In this document: positions 8,410-16,299 of the stretch, piece after piece
How positions within the stretch are numbered: the stretch's first letter is position 1
How the letters are laid out: each line of letters begins with the position of its first letter
Assembly (NCBI GenBank): GCA_004802705.1
Contig: SGPL01000626.1
Coordinates: forward strand, 1 to 17,884
DNA from: Bondarzewia mesenterica
Taxonomy: Eukaryota > Basidiomycota > Agaricomycetes > Russulales > Bondarzewiaceae
Direction: 5' to 3'
Length of the DNA stretch: 17,884 bases
Notes under the pieces: model-generated
The model's input: only the letters and a program-made list of their open reading frames with translations
Told to the model about the DNA's origin: nothing
Database searches by the model: none
Program-made: the position numbers and the translations under genes

Positions 8410-11405
8410 ATGATCAGTTCGGTGACGGTGGCAGACTTGGACTCGAGTACTTGCCAAAAGAATTCGGAGTTGAGGTTGCCGGTGAGCGGTCATAATACTG
8501 CCGCGGCACTTCCGCGGCTTCATCAACTTCTTGTCAATTTCAGACAAGCTTTTTCTCAGGCTCTTGTTCTTGATCTTCGACTTGAACTTGACACGTCAAC
8601 AACCCAAACGCCTTTTCAGTTGGCCACCCTGAGGCTTCACTTCCGATCCCTGCGAGCTAGACGCTGGCAGGTTACCCTTAGTGTGCTGGACGCAGACTCT
8701 GGGTATCTCGATAAGTTGGGGAAGGCTCGTCCGACTCTCTTTCGAGTCAAGTTTGTCACTGCCAGTGCTCGCAGTGCCCTCACCACCATCGCCGTGTCTC
8801 TCCCAGTCTCTCGGGGAAATCCTTCTCATTTTTTTCAAATTCCAGTGTCGCCGTCACCACCGCCAATCGTGAAAATGCTTTACACTGTCATGGAGGCAAC
8901 GTTATACCAGGACATGCAACATGCTCCATCCGCAGAGATGCCCGCTGACATGCGCGAGGCCTTGGGCTTGCCGTCATTGTAAGTAATTTCCCTGTCCAAC
9001 CATTTGACTCATTAAATACGACTATAATGCTGCAACAGGCTAACACTGCAGCAGGCAAACTAATAGTGACGCTCAGGTGGCCTCTCCCCCTACCTGCGAT
9101 TCTGAGCCAACCAACGCGTCGTCGGCAAAAAAGCGAGCTCAAGACACCACGTCCACAAAGGGCCAACAGACCAGCAAACGCCTTAAGATATCATCCTCAA
9201 GGCACAATTCTCGACCGGCCAACCTGGCGTCACTGACACAGCTAGGTCAAAATGCCGCTGNGATCTCNTCTACAGCNCATCCTCACTTGTCCGCCATCAT
9301 TCGCTTCATGCTATAGCNGCTTCCNGATCGACCAGNAAGTGCCTTAAGACATCNTCTCNAGGGCACGACTCTCGACNGACNAATCTAGCNTCACCAACGC
9401 AGCNAGGTCGAAATGCCGCCGCAACCTCGTCTATAGCGCGTCTTCACTCNTCACGCCCTCATTCACCNNATGCTGTAGCTGCTCCTCNATTGCTNGATCC
9501 CAATCCAACCCAACTGTCCATCGANGACATCCCTCCAGGATTCNGATANCCATTCCACGGTACTGGTGGGGTGCATATTGGTGCAGGAGAACTTTCTCGA
9601 TTNGAGCCCGATCGANGCCTCAATGANAATCTCATCGAATGTGCTTTGAAGTGAGTAATACATCATCTGCTTTGGGGAACTTACAGCCTGACAGCCCACG
9701 TGTGCAGATTGTGGTACAATGACCTCAACGCCCTGGATCCTATTCTAGCCACGCAAATACACGTATTCAGCCCATTCTTCTTNGAGAAGATGTAAGTCCT
9801 TCACCGCTTTATCNGTTTATAATCTCGACTCTTACACCTTTGCAGTTCTGAAGGCTATAACAGCGTCAAGAGGTACACGACGAAGGTGGATGTCTTCACC
9901 AAGAGGTTCCTCATAATACNGATCCATGAAGNGCAAGTTTCTCTCTTTCTCTTTTTGTTCTCACCACGGAGTTGGCTGATAGTCNGCGTCAGNGANGAGT
10001 CACACTGGTACCTTGCAATTATCACNGACCCAAGCAGGATGCTCNAGAAGCCNTCGAACACTTGCGGCANGGTGTATTCTCTTCAATCAGCTCAACCTGT
10101 AGGCTGGACTTTGGACTCTGGTGCATCCTCGAAGCAATTCGAGGATGGGTAAGTTTTCACATTCCTCATTTGCGGGTACAATCTGACGGTATACCAGGAC
10201 AAAAATCCTCATTTTTGATTCTCTTGGTCAATCACGCTGCACGCCGAAGAAGACTTCCACATATGTCGATTGGCAGACTTCTAAGGACCCAGCGTGCCGA
10301 TTGTGCTACTGGCTGTGGGCGGAGGCACTGACCACTCGGAAACGGGAACTTCTCTTCCCTCCAGCACATATTCAGGTCAAGGTTAGTGATCACATTGCCT
10401 TATCCTAACGTCCTCGCTGAATGAATCAATACAAGCAGGTACCGCGACAGCGCGTCGGGTCGGTTGACTGCGGCGTGCATGTTATCCATCTCGTTCGCAT
10501 CTTCGTTGCTCATGCCTCCACGCTGATGACGAAAATATGGGTAGGTGCACCTGGTTCCTCCGCAGTGCAAGATTCCCAATTGATAAGACCTCGGTGTTCA
10601 TCCCAGACCGGGGCAAACGACAATCTGTCTGCCACAGATCTCGATACTCTCTGGCAGGCTGACTGTGTTCCTCGCGAACGGCAGACACTCAAAAATCTGT
10701 ATTTTGGACCTCATGGACGACTGGCGCAGGACACAGGGCACGCCCTCATCGGCATACATACACAGCAATCCCCTCTCATCGGGCAAAATATTCCCTTCAC
10801 CCTCCCATTCAACAACAGGCACCACACACGACGCCTCGACTCCACCGCAAAATGCTATCTTCAGCGAACGGGATGAAATCCAGTCAGTGGCATGGCCTGT
10901 AGTCAACTCCTGGCCTCAGACGCCGAGTGACCTGACCCATTCTTGGGACCAAACATCCCCATGGATATCTGATGCTGCCCCGGTCATGGCAGTTCCTCAA
11001 CTAAAGAAAAAGCCAAAGAAAGCGAAGAAAAATACAAAGCAGTGACCATTGGGCGTCAAGTCCTGTCAAGCACCGACTCTGGGCAACACAATCTGGGGTA
11101 AAATCCAGGAGTTTATCTATCTCTTCGAGAATGTTGACGAGGTCATGGAGGATTTGAAAAAGGACATGTGGCATGTGGACGAGAAATTGAGGAAGTGGGA
11201 GAAGAAGGGTGTTTTGGAGAAGCTGGGCAATCAGAAGGTTCGAGAGGATGTGAAGGACTACTTCACCGAGGCGGTCGAGAGGATTGAGGGCACAAGAGTG
11301 GGAGTCATCATCGCCGGGAGATCCGCACCCCGGGAGCAACTCAACGCTCTCAAGAAGGCGAGATATGACTTCGATGCTGATTCGGAGGAGGAATACTTGG
11401 ATTGA
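8410..11405 (+). CDS. Ulp1-type cysteine protease, multi-exon; frame disturbed in the tail
   Basis: Likely desumoylase-type (C48) protease. Exons: 8410 or 8875 to 8978; 9055-9288; 9336-9650; 9708-9791; 9846-9932; 9993-10148; 10198-10381; 10439 onward; phases match at every join. The domain reads in family order: LSRLEPDR, LWYNDLNALDP, IHVFSPFFF, KVDVFTKRFLII, SHWYLAII (catalytic His codon 10003), ILIFDSLG (Asp 10217), then VPRQ...VDCGVHVIH (Cys 10469). A Gln seven residues before Cys is the likely oxyanion residue, though six is more usual. The N-terminus is Ser/Thr/Lys-rich and disordered, with a tandem 161-bp duplication. Start: 8890 has G at +4 (ATGG) and 8875 also fits; 8410 is in frame but lies almost on the expected transcription start. 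Tail lesions: one extra A in AAAAA at 10691-10695 shifts the frame from ERQTL into LDLMDDWRR; TGA at 11043-11045 separates a Lys-rich end from an in-frame coiled-coil segment ending EEEYLD at 11405. The catalytic domain itself is intact. Confidence 0.75.
8651..8670 (+). promoter_or_regulatory. Shared upstream motif, copy 5
   Basis: TGCGAGCTAGACGCTGGCAG, one mismatch to the copies at 1306-1325 and 1428-1447. It lies about 220 nt before the candidate start codons 8875/8890 of the Ulp1-like gene, in sense direction. If translation starts at 8410 it would be coding. Recurrence upstream of another gene favours a leader or promoter role. Confidence 0.4.
9170..9490 (+). repeat. 161-bp tandem duplication inside the protease gene
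   Basis: Positions 9170-9330 and 9331 to about 9490 align along their full length with scattered differences (ACCAGCAAACGCCTTAAGA against ACCAGNAAGTGCCTTAAGA). The unit is not a multiple of three, so the copies lie in different frames. An intron at 9289-9335 (weak donor TT|GTCC, acceptor ACCAG) would join them in phase, giving two similar Ser/Arg-rich segments (RPANLAS, then TNLASPTQ). Confidence 0.8.
9933..9992 (+). other. Probable GC-AG intron in the protease gene
   Basis: Between IHE and SHWYLAII. A GT donor at 9931 would be out of phase. GC at 9933 followed by AAGT fits the usual GC-AG donor context and keeps the frame with the acceptor GTCAG at 9988-9992. Ambiguous bases at 9932, 9993 and 9996 leave some doubt. 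Confidence 0.5.
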
Positions 11406-11662
11406 TGCGAGCCCAATCTGGCGGATGACGATTACCTTCACACCGACTACTGAGATTCATTATGGTGCTCTCAATTTGTGTCTTTTTTTTCTGTGTTGAC
11501 CTTCTCTTCCCTGCGTTGTCTATCTCATCCTGTACATGCACTTTTCCCAAAAGCGTAAATATATGTTTTCACTTACTCTTCTATAGATTGACGCTTGGGC
11601 TAGTGCTCTTTAATCTCGCTACCGTATCTACTTAGATCTGTATCGCTGCTGTATGTTGCAGC
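11406..11662. other. 3' flank of the protease gene, no gene seen
   Basis: AT-richer sequence after the last stop, with a T run at 11484-11491 and AAATATATG near 11558, consistent with a 3' untranslated region. Nothing else is recognisable. Confidence 0.4.
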
Positions 11663-12166
11663 ATGCCGTGCATCCCCATGTCCAACATAGCGACTCTTTG
11701 CGCCGAGTTTTCATCTCAACAGTCCTCCATCCATCCTACACAACTCCCGCCGGACTTCGCCTTCAAAACCTTTCAATGCCCAGATGCTATCGAGATGTCC
11801 TACCCGATCCTCCTGCCGCACTCCCTCCACCCTCCCAGCCCCTCTCTCAGTTTGAAGCCGAGCCGACTGCATCCTCATCGTGTGACCTCTCATCAACCAG
11901 TGCACCATCAGCGAGCCAAGGTTCCCCTGGGTTCCACCTCGATGCTCTCCCGTGTTAGGAAAATTCTCAAGTATATGCGCAATAAGTTCGGACTGTATCG
12001 TCAGTCCTACACCACACAAGTTCTGGAGCACGATCCCAACGAGAACGATACGCTGTGGGTCTCTTCACCAAACGTGGATTATGTACTGACATCAACTGGG
12101 TTCTACTTTAACACAAGGGCGGTGTTTTTTCCTCGCACAAAAAGGAAACCAAAAACAATCAGATAA
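11663..12166 (+). pseudogene. Transposase-like fragment (possibly Plavaka/CACTA-type), 167 codons
   Basis: A single open frame of 167 codons with ATG at 11663 and stop at 12164. The N-terminal two thirds is Ser/Pro/His-rich and low in information. From about residue 94 it reads RVRKILKYMRNKFGLYRQ, then HDPNENDTLW. The pattern N-x-FGL-x-R followed by a DP and TL segment is one I associate with the N-terminal region of Plavaka-type (CACTA-like) transposases of Agaricomycetes. Nothing of the catalytic core follows; the frame ends in a basic stretch (RTKRKPKTIR). I read it as a truncated remnant. It could instead be an unrelated small gene; the family link is from memory. Confidence 0.4.
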
Positions 12167-12227
12167 TCTTATTTATATATCTAGCGCCTTCCGTTTCCTC
12201 ACATACCCACCCATAGACAATCCTGAT

Positions 12228-13166
12228 TCAATTCTCCTCGGTGAGTTCCGCATCTGTTACCTCGTTATCGCCGGTCAGATCTATAACCTCGGTCTGACAG
12301 TAGTGGTTGCCGAAAGTGCGGCGGGTCGTGACTAAACCGCAAGCGCCGCACTGAGCAAACAGGGCCTTGAAGTGAGATCGGGTCAGCCCCGGCCGAACGG
12401 CGGTGTCAAGTTGTAGGAATGGATCCATCGTATGATGCACAGGCGGCGCCTGCCATACCGGCATAGCAGCGTCGTTTAAGTCTGCAGTGCGTCAGTTAAG
12501 TCTACGTCTAGTCATCCAGAATGCCGCTGAGCCTAAATGCTGACCTAGCAGTGCATAGGTTCTCTTCAGTGGCCGTCTAGAGAAAGGAACAGTCGACTCT
12601 TCTGAACAATGCAGCACACGAGGAGGGCGCTGTTCTCCTGGAGCTGCACACCATCCATCAGATCCAAAAATGAGTCCGTACAGTCGGGTGGATGGCATAC
12701 CTCGAGCTGGATACCTGCGCACTAGTACACCGCTCTTTTCATACAATTTTTCCATAAACACTTTGTACCCGCACTCGTCTTGCGCACACTGTGCGACGTA
12801 CTGACCAGTCCGACTGCCGGATGTCAGCATAAATATTGCAGCCTCAGTGAACGCTCGCTGGCCCTCTGGAGCAAAAAGCGGGCACAGGCAGCATGGGCCG
12901 AGGAATCTGTGCAACAGACGATAGTCACGCAGAGCCGACAGAGTTACCCGCGCGTTCCCTTCAACAGGCCTTGAAAGAACAGTCGTTCAGACACCGCTAA
13001 GTGCCCGCAGGAGATGATCGTATACACACCATGCCCATTCACTCAGCCTGTCGCTGTGAGGGTTGTATTGTAAAACTTGGTTTAAGGAGGATTGAATCCG
13101 ATGGAGGTAATGACGATGAAGAGCAGGTCTGGTGATGAGGAGCAGTTGGTCAGACAGATTAGACAT
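12228..13166 (-). CDS. Zinc-finger-like protein with C-terminal SUMO-interacting-type motif
   Basis: Three exons. Exon 1 starts at ATG 13166-13164 (MSNLSDQLLL) and is helical, ending near 12995. Exon 2, about 12906-12545, has CCLCP, a spacer, then QCAQDECGYKVFMEKLY, a pattern resembling GRF-type zinc fingers, then VRRYPARG. The intron at 12544-12482 (63 nt, GT..CAG, phase 1, branch-like CTTAACTGAC) fits well. Exon 3, 12481-12228, has CGACGLVTTRRTFGNHYC (a possible C-x2-C, H, C zinc site) and VIDLTGD, a good match to a SUMO-interacting motif, near the end. The exon 1-2 junction is uncertain: donors at 12994 or 12992 do not match the phase needed at 12906. A TATA sequence lies 70-80 nt upstream of the ATG. 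Similar finger plus VIDLT proteins are, from memory, common multi-copy genes in basidiomycetes. Partner and function unknown; binding of a SUMOylated protein is inferred. Confidence 0.6.
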
Positions 13167-13236
13167 GATGGATCGCCTGCTCGGTGGACTGAGTAGCAAC
13201 TGGGTGTGCTGACAATACTGACAACACTTTGGCGGT

Positions 13237-13247
13237 CCATATATAGG
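13237..13247 (-). promoter_or_regulatory. TATA-like box for the zinc-finger gene
   Basis: CCATATATAGG on the plus strand, CCTATATATGG on the minus strand, about 75 nt upstream of the ATG at 13166. It fits a transcription start near 13210 on the minus strand. Confidence 0.45.
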
Positions 13248-13305
13248 TTTCTACATGGAGGCCATAGGCGCCGCGTTCATACTGGATGCTCCTCTAACTG
13301 ACGTC

Positions 13306-13353
13306 AATTCATAGTGACTCGAAATCATAGTGACTCCAATTCATAGTGACTCG
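13306..13353 (+). repeat. Three 16-bp tandem units carrying TGACTC
   Basis: Exact 16-bp spacing: AATTCATAGTGACTCG, AAATCATAGTGACTCC, AATTCATAGTGACTCG. Each has TGACTC (13315, 13331, 13347), the core of bZIP (Gcn4/AP-1-type) sites, and a GAGTCA follows at 13371-13376. The array lies between the TATA of the minus-strand zinc-finger gene and the start of the plus-strand gene at 13514, so it may serve both directions. Confidence 0.75.
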
Positions 13354-13513
13354 ACCTGTCAACCAGGTTCGAGTCATTTGGAGCCATACTCACGACTTAT
13401 TTAACAGTCTTATGAATGGACAATGGCCGAGTGTTGAAGTCCGTCTTTTCCGGTCTCAAGTCCCCCCTCCGTTGTTGCTGATCTCTGTCTGTCAATTCCT
13501 TCAATTTGTATCT

Positions 13514-13783
13514 ATGGCTGCATCTGATGTGGGAACTAAACGACCAAATGCCTTGCAATTAGGCCCTAGGAAGAAACTGTACGTCTTGTGCAACTGCCAA
13601 TCTTTACCTCTTTACCTTACACAACTTCCAAACTTTACCGTACACCATTGCCAGTCTTTACTGTACACACCTGCCAGTCTTTACCATACAGATTGATCAC
13701 TCTGTTTTTTTGTTAGGTGCTTCACTGACCCGCTAGTGCATCATGGTCACCATTTCACTTGTTTCTTGTCTGTACTAGTGTGA
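13514..13783 (+). pseudogene. 5' fragment of a DPLVHHG-type multi-copy basidiomycete gene
   Basis: Exon 1 at 13514-13578 encodes KRPNALQLGPRKKL. The intron at 13579-13716 (138 nt, GTACG..TTAG) is phase 2, and exon 2 continues CFTDPLVHHGHHF before stop TGA at 13781-13783. DPLVHHG-x-HF is a conserved block I recall from long, repeated Agaricomycete proteins with no assigned function; if so, this copy is cut after about 35 residues. An alternative splice (GTGCATC..CTAG, 43 nt) removes the HHG part and joins in frame to an open stretch ending at 13970, giving a protein with ARDVSAKTRHTF and FAGNDAQIENLTIVE. I cannot choose between a truncated remnant and this small intact gene. TATTTAA at 13399-13405 is a possible TATA. 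Confidence 0.4.
13593..13690 (+). repeat. Intronic minisatellite
   Basis: About four imperfect units of 22-32 bp sharing TGCCA(A/G)TCTTTAC and a TACACA-type end, entirely inside the long intron of the gene starting at 13514. Confidence 0.65.
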
Positions 13784-13969
13784 GTGGGTGCTTGCGTGTC
13801 TTGCGAGGGATGTGTCGGCGAAGACAAGACACACGTTTGGCACATTCGAATTCCAGCTCCGCGAGTTTGCGGGGAACGACGCTCAGATCGAGAATCTGAC
13901 AATTGTAGAAACAACGCCGGTTGTCAGCATGAGCGTACAGTGCCTACGCATACCAACACGGGGGTTGTA

Positions 13970-14002
13970 GCATACCGACCACTAACATACCGACCACTAC
14001 CT
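13970..14002 (+). repeat. Short direct duplication
   Basis: CATACCGACCACTA occurs twice in tandem, 16 bp apart, just after the stop codon at 13968-13970. It is a small slippage-type duplication. The rest of 14003-14223 shows no gene I can support. Confidence 0.6.
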
Positions 14003-14223
14003 CAGAAAGTAGACTAAAAACTCTGCCATCTCAGGCAGACAAACCAAGACGCGGAACTGCGGCGCGCCATCATGCACGTATTATCCACCTTCTTCGCTTT
14101 TTCCTCGATTCCCATCCTTGCCCTCTTAGCCCGCATGGTCCTCGTCCTCGTTCACTGTCGGCATGTCTTATTCTCACTCGCCGTCCCTACCACTCGATTT
14201 CTCCAACTCATCTCCCCATCACA

Positions 14224-14845
14224 TCATCGTTTTCCCTCGACGGCTTTGGTTGCAACCTCCTGGGTATCTATGACATATGCATGTGTCGAGTGATAGGCAA
14301 TCAGCATGTATAGGAGGATGAGTGGTAATGATAGAGACCGCACCGATTCGAGATGGACAACACTTGGAACGACTACGCCAAGTCCCCCAGTAACAATCCA
14401 TCGAAATCTTTGATTTAGCCCCTTCGAAAGAAGTGAATCTGATTACCAGCATAGATCACGTTATGAGAATCACGACGACAGACAGACACCCGACGTCACA
14501 CGCATCGGTATGAGCACCATCACCGCTCGTAATTTGACCTGCAATGAGGTGTTGTACCCTTGGAAAACTTGGTCCAAGGCCATGCTGGAGTGGAAGCGGA
14601 GGGCGTCGAGGACTACACAATGGTGGACAAAGGCGAAAGGAAGAGAAAAATAGACCTGTTGTCATTACAAGTGCACAAAACGACCGCACTCGCGTATTGT
14701 TGATGCAGACGGCGAAAAGTCTGGGGGCCGTGGAGCTGAGTCTCGGTGAAGGATAGAAGAATAGCGTAAGGGCGATATGGGTGACGTGAATAGCGAAGTG
14801 GTATGGGAAGGAGAAATTCTGTTCAGATAGTATGGATGAAAACAT
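14224..14845 (-). CDS. Candidate membrane protein, two exons (5' end unresolved)
   Basis: Exon 14845-14539 starts at ATG (MFSSILSEQNF) and includes the hydrophobic segment HIALTLFFY and another around LVMTTGLFFSSF. An intron at 14538-14439 (100 nt, GT..CAG) is phase 1 on both sides. The second exon, 14438-14224, reads RWIVTGGLGVVVPSVVHLES and LSLPLILLYMLIAYHS, then a short polar tail (EVATKAVEGKR) and TGA at 14226-14224. Matching phase and the hydrophobic helices suggest a real host gene with two to four membrane segments; I do not recognise the family. More 5' exons may lie in 14860-15240. Composition is C/T-rich, which can mimic hydrophobic coding, so the call is tentative. Confidence 0.35.
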
Positions 14846-15511
14846 AAGAACTGCGCGCCTGGGACGGGGAACGGGACGTACCGGTGACCTTGAACGCTTG
14901 TCCGCTTACGCGACCTTTCTACGTGATTCGATTTGAGCAGTCGAGCATCGCCTGGTATTTGTGACACTTCTTTGACTCCCTACTTAAATGACTTTGTAGT
15001 GCATTGCGGAGCATCAGGACATGTGTCTTGTCACCTACCCAGATCATATCACTCACGCAATGTAATTTAAAGACTCACTCTGCCATTATATGTCGGACGT
15101 CAACCTCCCTCCCCCAGTCAAACTGCAACACAACCCAATGCGCCGTACCGTACGCAAATGTCCACATCGACCCTGGTCTCCTGGACCACTTCAGCCTTTT
15201 CTCAACTGACCTCCGCCATAGGTTATTTTTATGCTGATAAAGATTTACGGAGCTGGATCGACGCGATGCGACCAGAATCGGACGTACATCGCTAACTGAT
15301 GCGTTGAGAACAGTACTTCGGGCCACGCCCAGCGCCAAAATGATAAGAAATAATGTAAGAGAAAACCTTACATCGTCATTAATTTGATTCGAACGCAAAT
15401 TCCTAGGTAACGTATAAGCATCGCGGAGTAGATCGTCAGCACAGATGTATGCATGTAGGGGAAAGCAAACCGAATAAAAATTGAAAGTGTGTGGCTTACC
15501 GCTGAAAAATC
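14846..15511. other. No firmly supported gene
   Basis: Several minus-strand frames stay open, for example around 15075-15230 (MWTFAYGTAHWVV), and may be 5' exons of the candidate membrane gene, but I could not connect any two with consistent splice phase. No transposon or RNA motif is seen. Confidence 0.3.
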
Positions 15512-15916
15512 TCAATCGTTGAACAAGTCGGCCTCCTCCCTTTTAGAAAAAAGGCGGATACATAGCCGAGTCTTATGAGAGCAAGGTGCGAGCATGGCGA
15601 CTACAGACTTAGAAGCACCCTCAAGCCTCGACAACGCGTGGCTCCCGATAAACGTGTGCGCGCCGTCGCTCGATCGGTCTTTGTCGTGCCGCGGGTTTGA
15701 CGAAATTGGCAGTATGGGATATGGAGATGGAGGGACTTCAAACGATGGGTAGGAAGGACTTGATATGAAGGAAAAGAAGATGAAAGACAATTTAACTTAC
15801 ACAACGTGGGACAAAGCAACGCCGTGGATACTCGCAACTATGCTCGCGTGCGATGGTGCGCCGTGCAGCGGGATGGTGGGACGGAAGTAAAAGTGCGGAG
15901 CGGGATCCAGCCGCTC
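15512..15916 (-). CDS. Candidate gene of unknown function, 3' two exons
   Basis: Exon 15916-15801 follows an acceptor (GATAGCAG) and reads LDPAPHFYFRP, then HGAPSHASIVASIHGVALSH. A 42-nt intron at 15800-15759 (GTAAGT..CAAG) is phase 2 and joins to 15758-15512, which reads PSYPSFEVPPSPYPILP, then HTFIGSHALSRLEGASKSVV and a TGA at 15514-15512. The consensus donor and matching phase support it. The upstream exon and start codon were not found, and there is no recognisable domain. It might be a fragment. Confidence 0.4.
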
Positions 15917-15929
15917 CTGCTATCGGAGC

Positions 15930-16299
15930 CTGGCAAACGTGAGTCACGTTGTCACAGACGAGATCTTGACTGATCTTGAGGGGAGACGTGACTATTACGG
16001 TACGTTTGAGCGGTCTTCAATCGCGGATTCATGTGAAGTGTGTACTCATTAGAATATTGATGGTAAGGCGCACTTATTCTCTTTTCCAGATATTATTCAA
16101 GACAGTCCCTGACTAGCATTATGTTTCCTGACAGCAGTGCTCACACGTCGATAACACACCGAAGTCATTCAAGTACTCTGTCATATTTTGAGTCAGGGCT
16201 ATTAAAGTCGGGAAAATTATCTAACAAGTATTCGTCTTTACTTCAACATCCCAACAGCGATGCACTATTGACCAAGCGTCCAGATCCCAGCTACTCGCC
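15930..16299. other. Upstream region of the gene at 16300, nothing else seen
   Basis: No coding exon I can support. It contains GTGAGTCAC at 15940-15948, a bZIP-type half site, and AT-rich sequence before the ATG at 16300. It probably holds the promoter and 5' untranslated region of the next gene. Confidence 0.35.

Larger units (their letters stand above)
2837..10070. other. Block containing all ambiguous bases, mostly at CpG-like sites
   Basis: Roughly 200 single Ns lie between 2837 and 10070 and none outside. They are unevenly spread: 3617-4310 and 7646-9260 have none. Reading each site, about nine in ten have C on the left or G on the right, against roughly 44 percent by chance at even base composition. 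That is the pattern expected if N stands for C/T before G or G/A after C. The simplest reading is a consensus over two or more similar copies or haplotypes that differ by CpG transitions. An assembly artefact is not excluded. Confidence 0.65.

Noticed and set aside
8410..8874. The 155-codon N-terminal extension of the protease as certain coding sequence
   Set aside because: It is open and in frame, but contains the motif found in other genes' upstream regions and begins almost at the expected transcription start, so it is kept only as an alternative start.
2837..10070. The neighbouring deaminase-like gene as the cause of the C/T-type ambiguities
   Set aside because: Attractive but unsupported; ordinary deamination of methylated CG explains the pattern without invoking the gene product.
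13360..13385. GGTTCGAGTC resembling a tRNA T-arm
   Set aside because: Flanking bases do not pair and no anticodon stem lies upstream; it overlaps the TGACTC promoter array.
14072..14293. Plus-strand hydrophobic open frame
   Set aside because: It is partly the complement of the better-supported minus-strand exon and has no consistent splice partner.
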